DNA of 12,675 nt from Baffinella frigidus (lineage: Eukaryota > Cryptophyceae > Cryptomonadales > Baffinellaceae), in the NCBI GenBank assembly GCA_026770585.1, contig MU646352.1, positions 299,491 through 312,165 on the forward strand, read 5' to 3'. Of the stretch, positions 12,087 through 12,675 are shown in pieces. The translations under genes and the position numbers were made by a program. Each line of letters starts with the position of its first letter. The first letter of the stretch is position 1. The notes under the pieces were generated by a model. That model was given only the letters and a program-made list of their open reading frames with translations. It was not told the origin of the DNA and did not search any database.

Positions 12087-12436
12087 GTTTTAGGGTTGCG
12101 GGTTTAGGGTTCAGGGTTTAACCAGTGTATGGGCCCCTTGCCCTCTCGAGAAAGTGCTGTTGGGTCGACAAACGCCGCCTGAGTTGGGGTTTGAGTTTGG
12201 TGTTGAGGGTTGAGGGTTCAGGGTTGAGGGTTGGGGTTGAGAGTTAAGAGTTTACGGTTAAAATTTGTGAAATCCTTCGTGGGAGATTGGGGGGGGGGTA
12301 CTGAGTTTAGCGGTTAGGGTTTAGGGCCGTCGAGAGCGACGGGGTGGGTCAACCGGATTGCGCATCCGCAGCAAGAAGGGTTGTAGGATTCGGGGTTTGA
12401 GACACCCGGAGAAGTTCTTGCTCAAGTGTGGTCCCA
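407..12436 (-). CDS. TSNAXIP1-like: Multi-exon gene for a TSNAXIP1-like coiled-coil protein (5' end probably beyond window)
   Basis: Twenty short minus-strand exons join into one open frame of about 600 residues ending at TAA (407-409). Seen: every intron is GT-AG, and each exon's end phase fits the next exon's start phase across 19 junctions. This is the main evidence for a single gene. From the N side the product has a coil (GKLREKVIDLEKKQ), a Gly/Lys-rich linker, about 150 residues of charged coiled coil, then VPPHYTPRPNW, VPVYLRYHGHVRNRK, a segment ending AEW-CYNII, DADCDIFLKILRNELSEDVF, an EF-hand-like stretch and LFADDRDFSQNQFAEEFR. Known (recalled, not searched): these resemble the conserved regions of translin-associated factor X-interacting protein 1 family proteins, found in ciliated or flagellated eukaryotes. 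Inference: a ciliary/axonemal coiled-coil protein. No signal peptide or membrane segment is seen. The start codon was not found. E1 and E2 are the least certain. Confidence 0.72.
496..607. repeat. 16-bp minisatellite, 7 copies, in the last intron
   Basis: Seven tandem copies of aatctgtaaagttgtg, with a few T/C or T/G changes. They lie in the intron between E19 and E20. Confidence 0.95.
638..694 (-). CDS. Exon E19
   Basis: This 57-nt exon lies between acceptor ccccgcag and donor gtacgc. Its first base completes Arg with E18 and it ends with AT of a Met codon. It encodes QKMQKMDARKSEIDVKAY. Its donor sequence gtacgcccc is the same as at E7 and E8. Confidence 0.68.
729..779. repeat. 17-bp tandem repeat, 3 copies
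   Basis: Three copies of gatgccaaaagtcaact with one or two changes, in the intron just upstream of E19. Confidence 0.9.
948..998. repeat. 25-bp tandem duplication near the E18 donor
   Basis: agaaagcgactgttgggagt and its continuation occur twice with one or two differences, directly downstream of the E18 donor. Confidence 0.85.
1003..1079 (-). CDS. Exon E18, amphipathic helix
   Basis: This 77-nt exon lies between acceptor tctcgcag and donor gtctgc. It starts in phase 0, ends in phase 2, and encodes VHIEEVADLVESLTEKDQLM then AVEVF. An acceptor-side copy lies upstream at 1276-1313 next to a short TTTAGGG tract. Confidence 0.82.
1161..1313 (-). repeat. Tandem intron duplication with E18 acceptor-side ghost
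   Basis: The sequence ttcgtagatagttgactgaa recurs at 1161 and 1238, each with a short internal inverted repeat (GTTGACTGA ... GTCAAC). Next to it, 1276-1313 repeats the first 38 or so bases of E18 with an intact CAG acceptor, followed by unrelated sequence. Confidence 0.8.
1320..2027. other. Intron between E17 and E18, left part
   Basis: No exon was recognised at 1320-1857. At 1858-1903 there is a donor-side copy of E17 with a one-base deletion that shifts its frame and a retained gtacac donor. Most of the rest is unique sequence with no recognised function. Confidence 0.6.
2028..2127 (-). CDS. Exon E17, LFADDRDFSQNQFAEEFR motif
   Basis: This 100-nt exon lies between acceptor aaagcag and donor gtacac. 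Its first base completes Arg with E16. It encodes 33 residues beginning AFFKYKQLFADDRDFSQNQF and ending CVKERE. The LFxxDxxFxQxxFAEExRxQxxxERE pattern again fits the TSNAXIP1-like C-terminal region as I recall it. A frameshifted donor-side copy is downstream at 1858-1903. Confidence 0.85.
2316..2378 (+). repeat. Dispersed ~65-bp element, copy D (hAT-transposase-like fragment)
   Basis: gactattctaaagttgac followed about 25 bases later by ccgtcaaatttgg matches copies at 10820, 10893 and 11584. Its plus-strand frame, DYSKVD..WYKSVKFGA, is a decayed version of the LDPRYKPVTFGAE seen in copy B. It lies 17 bp from the E16 donor. Confidence 0.6.
2396..2475 (-). CDS. Exon E16, possible EF-hand-like helix
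   Basis: This 80-nt exon lies between acceptor acatcag and donor gtccga. It starts in phase 0, ends in phase 2, and encodes ALKLTFYKNDGQITDLSKAL then DNVYGD. The order (helix, NDGQIT-like turn, helix) resembles a degenerate EF-hand-like unit, but calcium binding is not supported by the residues seen. Confidence 0.8.
2510..2610. repeat. Telomere-like repeat block
   Basis: Degenerate TTTAGGG/TTTGGGG units followed by a GGGGTGT array (plus strand) in the intron between E15 and E16, ending about 35 bp from the E16 acceptor. Confidence 0.9.
2659..2715 (-). CDS. Exon E15, short helix
   Basis: This 57-nt exon is phase 0 at both ends and encodes VTVCLEVAEEVDKAMTHGQ. Its acceptor is TAG (cgtag), unlike the CAG used elsewhere; its donor is gtcagc. 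Two acceptor-side copies are upstream at 2812-2852 and 2953-2993. The second retains a CAG acceptor but runs into an in-frame TGA. Confidence 0.75.
2717..2804. repeat. 22-bp minisatellite, about 4 copies
   Basis: tacgaaatggctccaaagtc plus two bases, repeated with period 22, abuts the E15 acceptor. The same AATGGCTCCAA core recurs elsewhere in the window. Confidence 0.92.
2812..2993 (-). pseudogene. Two acceptor-side ghost copies of E15
   Basis: 2812-2852 and 2953-2993 repeat the first 40 or so bases of E15. The second keeps a good CAG acceptor and reads VTVCLEVAEEADKA before an in-frame TGA. The two are separated by degenerate AATGGCTCCAA-type repeats. Confidence 0.85.
3000..3135. repeat. 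Telomere-like repeat block
   Basis: TTTAGGG and variants (TTCAGGG, TTTGGGG) on the plus strand between the E14 donor and the CAG acceptor of the second E15 ghost. Confidence 0.93.
3153..3270 (-). CDS. Exon E14, DADCDIFLKIL motif
   Basis: This 118-nt exon lies between acceptor gtgcag and donor gtctgc. It starts with one base completing Trp and ends in phase 0. It encodes 39 residues including NRNDADCDIFLKILRNELSE. This helical segment resembles the DADxxxFLKIL-GEL-ED block I associate with TSNAXIP1-like proteins. Two acceptor-side copies lie upstream at 3405-3441 and 3634-3669, both with an identical gtgcag acceptor. Confidence 0.86.
3271..3880 (-). repeat. Tandem intron units carrying E14 acceptor-side ghosts
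   Basis: Units of about 171 and 228 bp repeat the intron next to the E14 acceptor plus the first 37 or so bases of E14. Ghosts at 3405-3441 and 3634-3669 keep the gtgcag acceptor and read CCNIISTLEKN and CYNITWTLEKN. Shared intron blocks include accgtgtc-type, tatattggtacgtaacgtat-type and ctagagaggaagtt sequence. Confidence 0.85.
4013..4176. repeat. Long CT (GA) microsatellite
   Basis: Nearly pure CT on the plus strand, interrupted by CGAT(CT) variants at about 4088-4125. It lies just downstream of the E13 donor. Ser-Leu and Arg-Glu repeat frames through it are artefacts. Confidence 0.97.
4193..4312 (-). CDS. Exon E13, helical segment of TSNAXIP1-like core
   Basis: This 120-nt exon lies between acceptor gggacag and a weak donor, gtggca. 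It encodes LDRKSQTDRNNEILKVPMDQ then FFLQYAKTKLTGGAPVVAE, with Trp split across the donor so the join reads AEW-CYNII. Without splicing, the frame runs into a meaningless Arg-Glu repeat from the CT tract, which argues that the donor is real. Confidence 0.82.
4593..4649 (-). pseudogene. Donor-side ghost copy of E12
   Basis: It repeats the last 57 or so bases of E12 (RNRTMQKREAEKTIREIW) with a retained GT (gtagcc). Read-through gives an immediate TAG. It lies downstream of E12 in gene direction. Confidence 0.88.
4663..4725. repeat. Hairpin-forming inverted repeat
   Basis: Arms 4663-4691 and 4697-4725 pair with a few mismatches around a loop of about 5 bases. An extra direct copy of ACCCATAAGTGGTT precedes the left arm. 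It lies between E12 and its ghost. Confidence 0.8.
4760..4876 (-). CDS. Exon E12, VRNRKMQKRE motif of TSNAXIP1-like core
   Basis: This 117-nt exon lies between acceptor aaaccag (within CCCTAAA) and donor gtgccc, with phase 2 junctions at both ends. It encodes FIACMGTGDEVPVYLRYHGH followed by VRNRKMQKREAEKTIREI, with Trp split into E13. The VPxxLRYxGxVRNRxMxKRE...IxxIW pattern is the strongest family clue in the window. A donor-side copy (4593-4649) lies downstream and an acceptor-side copy (4950-4983) upstream. Confidence 0.86.
4877..5562. other. Intron between E11 and E12
   Basis: It contains a short TTTAGGG remnant at the E12 acceptor and an acceptor-side E12 ghost (4950-4983; MGTGDEVP kept). 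A cluster of GTTGACA inverted repeats lies at 5130-5215, including a perfect 12-bp pair, CAGCTGTTGACA at 5130-5141 with its complement at 5159-5170. There is a 17-bp E11 donor remnant (5411-5427) and a repeated GGGGGATGCAGAAGG block (about 5250 and 5503). Confidence 0.7.
5563..5678 (-). CDS. Exon E11, helical segment
   Basis: This 116-nt exon lies between acceptor gaaacag and donor gtttcg. It starts in phase 0 and ends in phase 2, with the Arg codon completed by E12. It encodes SVAKLIKYIDTLHKKLKDFD and a further 18 residues containing HEEEWN. A 17-bp donor-side remnant is at 5411-5427. Confidence 0.8.
5679..6122. other. Intron between E10 and E11
   Basis: It holds CGCGAAAAA-type short repeats near the acceptor (5690-5735), C-rich runs (5838-5865), an E10 donor-side ghost at 5990-6019 with the same gtgagtgctctc donor, and an AAG-rich tract (6078-6106) beside the real donor. 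No other exon was recognised. Confidence 0.7.
6123..6221 (-). CDS. Exon E10, VPPHYTPRPNW motif
   Basis: This 99-nt exon lies between acceptor accgcag and the best consensus donor in the gene (gtgagt), phase 0 at both ends. It encodes 33 residues beginning VPPHYTPRPNW. The PPxYTPRPxW motif resembles a conserved motif I associate with TSNAXIP1-like proteins (from memory). A donor-side copy lies downstream at 5990-6019. Confidence 0.82.
6238..6450. repeat. Telomere-like repeat block
   Basis: TTTAGGG, GTGTAGG and GTTGAGG arrays on the plus strand, immediately upstream (gene direction) of the E10 acceptor. Confidence 0.93.
6510..6600 (-). pseudogene. Donor-side ghost copy of E9
   Basis: It reads EALEMENTKLRDHDFAQ then VVVPPAP, against YDALEIENKKLRDYDFAE in E9. 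It lacks the first 25 or so bases but keeps the donor region. It lies downstream of E9. Confidence 0.88.
6741..6812 (-). CDS. Exon E9, coiled coil
   Basis: This 72-nt exon starts after acceptor atcccag, which lies next to CCCTAAA repeats, and encodes DVLKAKYDALEIENKKLRDY then DFAE, phase 0 at both ends. The donor is ambiguous between gtcgtg and two GTs up to 6 nt further on, so the 3' end may be off by 3 or 6 nt. Partial copies exist on both sides (about 6945-6985 and 6510-6600). Confidence 0.75.
6822..6856. repeat. Short TTTAGGG tract at E9 acceptor
   Basis: Three near-perfect TTTAGGG units plus two GTGTAGGG units, directly next to the E9 acceptor (plus strand). Confidence 0.95.
6935..6995 (-). 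pseudogene. Decayed acceptor-side copy of E9
   Basis: The sequence around 6945-6985 reads GAKYALEIENINLL on the minus strand, clearly related to KAKYDALEIENKKL. It has lost its AG acceptor and lies upstream of E9. Confidence 0.65.
7031..7226. repeat. 28-bp minisatellite, exactly 7 copies
   Basis: Seven head-to-tail 28-bp units of tccaaccgcgccaagccacg plus tcacgtta, with only a few substitutions in the last three (a gcgct/gcgca change and one cacggcac). There are no spacers. Each unit carries CACGTCACGT. Confidence 0.97.
7235..7354. mobile_element. MITE-like element, 120 bp, with 32-bp TIRs and 5-bp target duplication
   Basis: Terminal arms 7235-7266 and 7323-7354 are inverted copies with 29 of 32 matches, starting CTAGCT and containing CTGCGTTTTATTCTGGCTC. 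The flanks are ACTTC on both sides (7230-7234 and 7355-7359), a typical target-site duplication. The 56-bp centre is non-coding. It lies in the intron between E8 and E9. The superfamily is not assigned. Confidence 0.82.
7470..7540 (-). pseudogene. Donor-side ghost copy of E8 (distal)
   Basis: It reads LVAARDLHFHRMQNLVNRTEH before the conserved gtacgccc donor sequence. The acceptor half of the exon is missing and replaced by C-rich and CT sequence. Confidence 0.88.
7541..7670. repeat. CT/CA-rich tract of the E8 repeat unit
   Basis: C run, CTCTCTC, CTCACATATCC and CACACA tracts. The same block occurs again at 7800-7910 in the next unit of about 250 bp, so it is part of the tandem intron duplication. 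Confidence 0.85.
7734..7799 (-). pseudogene. Donor-side ghost copy of E8 (proximal)
   Basis: It reads LVAARDLHFHRMQNLANRTD and then keeps the gtacgcccc donor. The following intron (CCAATTT/AATGTTGGCAG-type) matches the intron after the real E8. Confidence 0.88.
7971..8094 (-). CDS. Exon E8, coiled coil
   Basis: This 124-nt exon lies between acceptor tttgcag and donor gtacgc. It starts with one base completing Leu and ends in phase 0. It encodes 41 residues beginning KGVFLRNKSELLELSAEKDM with strong heptad periodicity. It sits at the centre of a series of partial copies: an acceptor-side copy upstream at 8285-8333 and donor-side copies downstream at 7734-7799 and 7470-7540. Confidence 0.82.
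8137..8250. repeat. (CT)n(CA)n microsatellite
   Basis: About 17 CT units run directly into about 38 CA units with a few G, T or A interruptions, close upstream of E8. Translations of it are artefacts. Confidence 0.97.
8285..8333 (-). pseudogene. Acceptor-side ghost copy of E8
   Basis: It reads KEVFLRNKSALLERLS after an intact tgcag acceptor, then continues into a repeated gtctctcttgcgctgatgg block also present near 8120 and 8410. It lies upstream of E8. Confidence 0.88.
8497..8645. mobile_element. 149-bp near-palindromic fold-back element
   Basis: Arms of about 70 bp (8497-8573 and 8581-8645) pair almost end to end around a loop of about 7 bases. Conserved arm blocks are TTGGACCAAATC, ATCGATTT and CACCCTTGCAGGGACCCC-like. 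A related sequence lacking the palindrome occurs at about 8746-8785 (AAGGTGTCGGCGCTGGAGC), which suggests insertion. No clear target duplication was found. Confidence 0.7.
8803..8845. repeat. Run of 43 G
   Basis: Forty-three uninterrupted G on the plus strand, then T and eight more G. It lies between two E7 ghosts. Length may be affected by sequencing or assembly. Confidence 0.9.
8937..8982. repeat. 9-bp tandem repeat GAGCTATTG
   Basis: Five or so tandem units of gagctattg with small changes; further single units occur at 8676, 8778 and 9025-9045. Confidence 0.85.
9236..9309 (-). CDS. Exon E7, coiled coil
   Basis: This 74-nt exon lies between acceptor accgcag and donor gtacgc. It starts in phase 0 and ends in phase 2, sharing a Leu codon with E8. 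It encodes IGTLQWDLEAQARTLEDTEK and then EATR, with a heptad-like hydrophobic pattern. Three decayed copies lie downstream at 8997-9029, 8858-8930 and 8706-8741. Confidence 0.8.
9310..9936. other. Intron between E6 and E7
   Basis: Degenerate GTGTAGG/TTCAGCG telomere-like units lie at 9318-9372 near the E7 acceptor. A donor-side ghost of E6 is at 9582-9626 (LENAFARESRAQ-like before gtgaag). A weaker related stretch lies near 9830-9855. The repeat TTTGACCATCAAA occurs twice (9663 and 9686). The remainder is AT-richer unique sequence. Confidence 0.65.
9937..10025 (-). CDS. Exon E6, acidic coiled coil
   Basis: This 89-nt exon lies between acceptor cagtcag and donor gtcacg. It starts in phase 1, forming Asp with E5, and ends in phase 0. 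It encodes SGEEEETMVDKLEREKEVLE and continues KHLRESSAQ, a clear charged coiled coil. The alternative acceptor four bases upstream (gggcag) would break phase with E5. A decayed donor-side copy is at 9582-9626. Confidence 0.78.
10055..10307. repeat. Telomere-like repeat block (GTTTAGT/GTTGAGT type)
   Basis: Tandem TGTTTAG, TGTGTAG and TGTTGAG units, then two copies of a unit of about 120 bp containing GGGGCTTA, GTCCAGGGTTGAGAGTTTGG-like sequence and GGGAGAGAGGGTCACG. It lies upstream of the E6 acceptor. Confidence 0.88.
10331..10381 (-). pseudogene. Donor-side ghost copy of E5
   Basis: It reads LRGENAGGGGGNPG with a retained gtgcgtgac donor, near-identical to the E5 end. Similarity fades about 15 bp into the intron. 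Confidence 0.88.
10422..10543. mobile_element. 122-bp inverted-repeat element
   Basis: Perfect 16-bp terminal inverted repeats, ACGCCAGAGGGCTCGA (10422-10437) and its complement (10528-10543). Inside is a perfect 16-bp palindrome ACGCCAGATCTGGCGT (10492-10507) that reuses the first eight terminal bases. No target duplication is evident. It lies 15 bp beyond the E5 donor, between E5 and its ghost. Confidence 0.6.
10559..10675 (-). CDS. Exon E5, charged linker
   Basis: This 117-nt exon runs from acceptor ccttgcag to donor gtgcgc, in phase 1 at both ends. It encodes GEVPGEMKVGEKVGEKKILK followed by a Gly-rich tail (38 residues). A donor-side copy at 10331-10381 shares the donor and about 10 bp of intron, which supports this exon end. 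Another frame is coil-like but has an in-frame TGA near the acceptor, so the frame choice rests on phase matching. Confidence 0.58.
10683..10780. repeat. Telomere-like repeat block
   Basis: GGGGGTT and GGGGTTT units then GCTTAGG/TTTAGGG on the plus strand, ending at the E5 acceptor. Confidence 0.92.
10820..10952 (+). repeat. Two tandem copies (A, B) of a hAT-transposase-like fragment
   Basis: Copy A (10820-10889) reads ADYSQVDILCPRYNPVNFGAE and copy B (10893-10952) reads SQVAILDPRYKPVTFGAE. LDPRYK followed by F resembles the C-terminal LDPR(Y/F)K block of hAT transposases (family knowledge, not searched). Each copy also has inverted AAGTTGAC/GTCAACTT ends. Both are antisense to the host gene and abut the E4 donor. 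Confidence 0.55.
10959..11106 (-). CDS. Exon E4, Gly/Lys- and Ser-rich linker
   Basis: This 148-nt exon lies between acceptor tttgcag and donor gtgagc. It starts in phase 0 and ends in phase 1. It encodes AASGGKKKGGKKGGKRSPEN and then two SFTSHGG repeats (49 residues in all). It is low-complexity, basic and probably unstructured. All three frames are open for much of its length, so the frame rests on matching phases with E3 and E5. Alternative donors inside it (gtcgtt, gtgccc) cannot be excluded. Its acceptor coincides with the end of an inverted repeat (11107-11128). Confidence 0.55.
11254..11276 (-). pseudogene. Acceptor-side ghost of E4
   Basis: After the same actttgcag acceptor the sequence gcggtaagtgggccgagg resembles the E4 start gcggcgagcgggggcaag. 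It lies upstream of E4, with surrounding intron (CGTTAACCGTTGGATAAGG-like) also duplicated. Confidence 0.65.
11336..11368. repeat. (GGCA)n microsatellite
   Basis: About eight GGCA/GGCG units on the plus strand in the E3-E4 intron. Confidence 0.9.
11390..11535. repeat. Telomere-like repeat block
   Basis: Degenerate TTCAGGG/TTTAGGG units including four consecutive TTTAGGG at about 11482-11508, upstream (gene direction) of the E4 ghost. Confidence 0.92.
11541..11583 (-). pseudogene. Donor-side ghost copy of E3
   Basis: It reads GKLGARVIDVENTQ then gtaccc, against GKLREKVIDLEKKQ then gtacct in E3. It lies downstream of E3. Confidence 0.87.
11584..11650 (+). repeat. Dispersed element, copy C (hAT-transposase-like fragment)
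   Basis: ggcagactattcttaagttg leads to VDVLDAWYKPVNFAAE on the plus strand, related to copies A, B and D. It lies between E3 and its donor-side ghost. Confidence 0.58.
11709..11781 (-). CDS. Exon E3, coiled-coil segment
   Basis: This 73-nt exon runs from acceptor aaccag, directly preceded by CCCTAAA repeats, to donor gtacct. After one base completing the previous codon it encodes 24 residues including MYMELCGKLREKVIDLEKKQ, which looks like a short coiled coil. It ends in phase 0. A decayed donor-side copy lies downstream at 11541-11583. Confidence 0.75.
11784..12120. repeat. Largest telomere-like repeat block
   Basis: 337 bp of TTTAGGG, TTGAGGG, GTGTAGGG and TTTACGG units on the plus strand, with a homogeneous run of about 12 GTTGAGG units at 12005-12088. 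It directly adjoins the E3 acceptor. Confidence 0.96.
12123..12178 (-). CDS. Exon E2 (tentative)
   Basis: A 56-nt piece follows acceptor aactcag, which is preceded by CCCTCAA-type telomere-like DNA, and ends at donor gttaaa. It starts in phase 0 and ends in phase 2, and encodes AAFVDPTALSREGKGPIH plus a Trp codon shared with E3. The phases match both neighbours. No domain is recognised. Confidence 0.42.
12185..12330. repeat. Telomere-like repeat block with G-run
   Basis: Degenerate GTTGAGG/GTTTAGG units, a GGGGGGGGG run near 12290 and a final TTTAGGG, upstream of the tentative E2 acceptor. Confidence 0.85.
12406..12436 (-). CDS. Exon E1 (tentative microexon)
   Basis: A 31-nt piece between acceptor ctccag and donor gtgtct encodes GTTLEQELLR after one base that completes an incoming codon. 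It ends in phase 0, which fits E2. It is short, so chance cannot be excluded. The surrounding minus-strand frame is open over 12349-12645, so the exon could be longer or absent. No start codon context is recognised here, and the true 5' end is likely beyond 12675. Confidence 0.28.
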
Positions 12437-12675
12437 CTGGAGACAGCCACTTTTGCACCAGGAAAGGCACCAACAATACATGTACACACGACACAACTTC
12501 TGAAAATCCTGCCGATCACACAACCCAGCACTGCATGTGTTGATCTGTAGAGCCCGGATGTTGATTTCCGGGTTCGTGGTACACACCCGGCAACTTTCGG
12601 TGTGAGCATAGCAGCGAAGCGAACCCGACTGAAACAGGGCTTCACTATAGGCAGTGTCGCGAGAGCCAGAGAGAG
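12437..12675. other. Right edge, no assigned exon
   Basis: The minus-strand frame is open over 12349-12645, but it shows no recognisable motif and a Cys/Val-rich composition. GTTCGTGGTACACACCCGGC at about 12573 vaguely resembles the hAT-like fragment. The 5' part of the gene probably continues outside the window. Confidence 0.4.

Noticed and set aside
11784-12330. True chromosome end (telomere)
   Set aside because: Repeats are degenerate, internal, flanked by exons on both sides and scattered through the gene, so they are interstitial.
12349-12645. 98-residue minus-strand ORF as a separate gene
   Set aside because: No recognisable motif, Cys/Val-rich composition and no supporting context. 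At most a small part (12406-12436) may be an exon.
1-12675. Prokaryotic operons, tRNA or rRNA genes
   Set aside because: No cloverleaf, rRNA core sequence, Shine-Dalgarno-spaced ORFs or compact gene arrangement was found on either strand.

Overview
The window looks like nuclear DNA of a eukaryote. I see no prokaryotic operon, Shine-Dalgarno pattern or long ORF. Instead there are about 20 short (31-148 bp), intron-separated coding pieces on the minus strand. They are embedded in DNA rich in plant-type telomere-like repeats (TTTAGGG and variants), CT/CA microsatellites, minisatellites and fold-back elements. TTTAGGG-type repeats, canonical GT-AG introns and what looks like a flagellar/ciliary protein suggest a flagellated alga or protist. 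A chromerid or other alveolate is one possibility, but this is a low-confidence guess.

Main result: one minus-strand gene fills almost the whole window, reading from about 12436 (or beyond the right edge) down to a stop codon at 407-409. I placed 20 exons (E1 upstream to E20 terminal) by finding open, coding-like stretches bounded by AG and GT. I then checked that every exon's end phase equals the next exon's start phase. All 19 junctions are phase-compatible, and the joined product is about 600 residues. The upstream half is a charged coiled coil with a Gly/Lys-rich linker. The downstream half carries motifs (VPPHYTPRPNW, VPVYLRYHGHVRNRKMQKRE, DADCDIFLKILRNELSEDVF, LFADDRDFSQNQFAEEFR) that I recognise, from memory only, as resembling translin-associated factor X-interacting protein 1 (TSNAXIP1)-like coiled-coil proteins.

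Layout on + coordinates: 1-406 lies downstream of the gene. 407-2715 holds E20-E15 with minisatellites and duplicated exon ends. 3153-6221 holds E14-E10 with tandem intron duplications, a long CT tract and a hairpin. 6741-9309 holds E9-E7 with a 7x28 bp minisatellite, a 120-bp MITE-like element, CT/CA tracts, a 149-bp palindrome and a 43-G run. 9937-12436 holds E6-E1 with large telomere-like blocks and inverted-repeat elements.

The most unusual structure is the set of 'ghost exons'. Almost every exon has one to three decayed partial copies in the adjacent introns, and they obey one rule. Copies keeping the acceptor side lie upstream (in gene direction) of the intact exon; copies keeping the donor side lie downstream. 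This is what repeated tandem duplication across exon-intron boundaries would leave if only duplications sparing one intact exon survive. The telomere-like blocks are also locked to one strand (CCCTAAA on the coding strand) and sit mostly at the 3' ends of introns, next to acceptors, where they supply C-rich tracts and CTAAA/CTAAC branch-point-like motifs.
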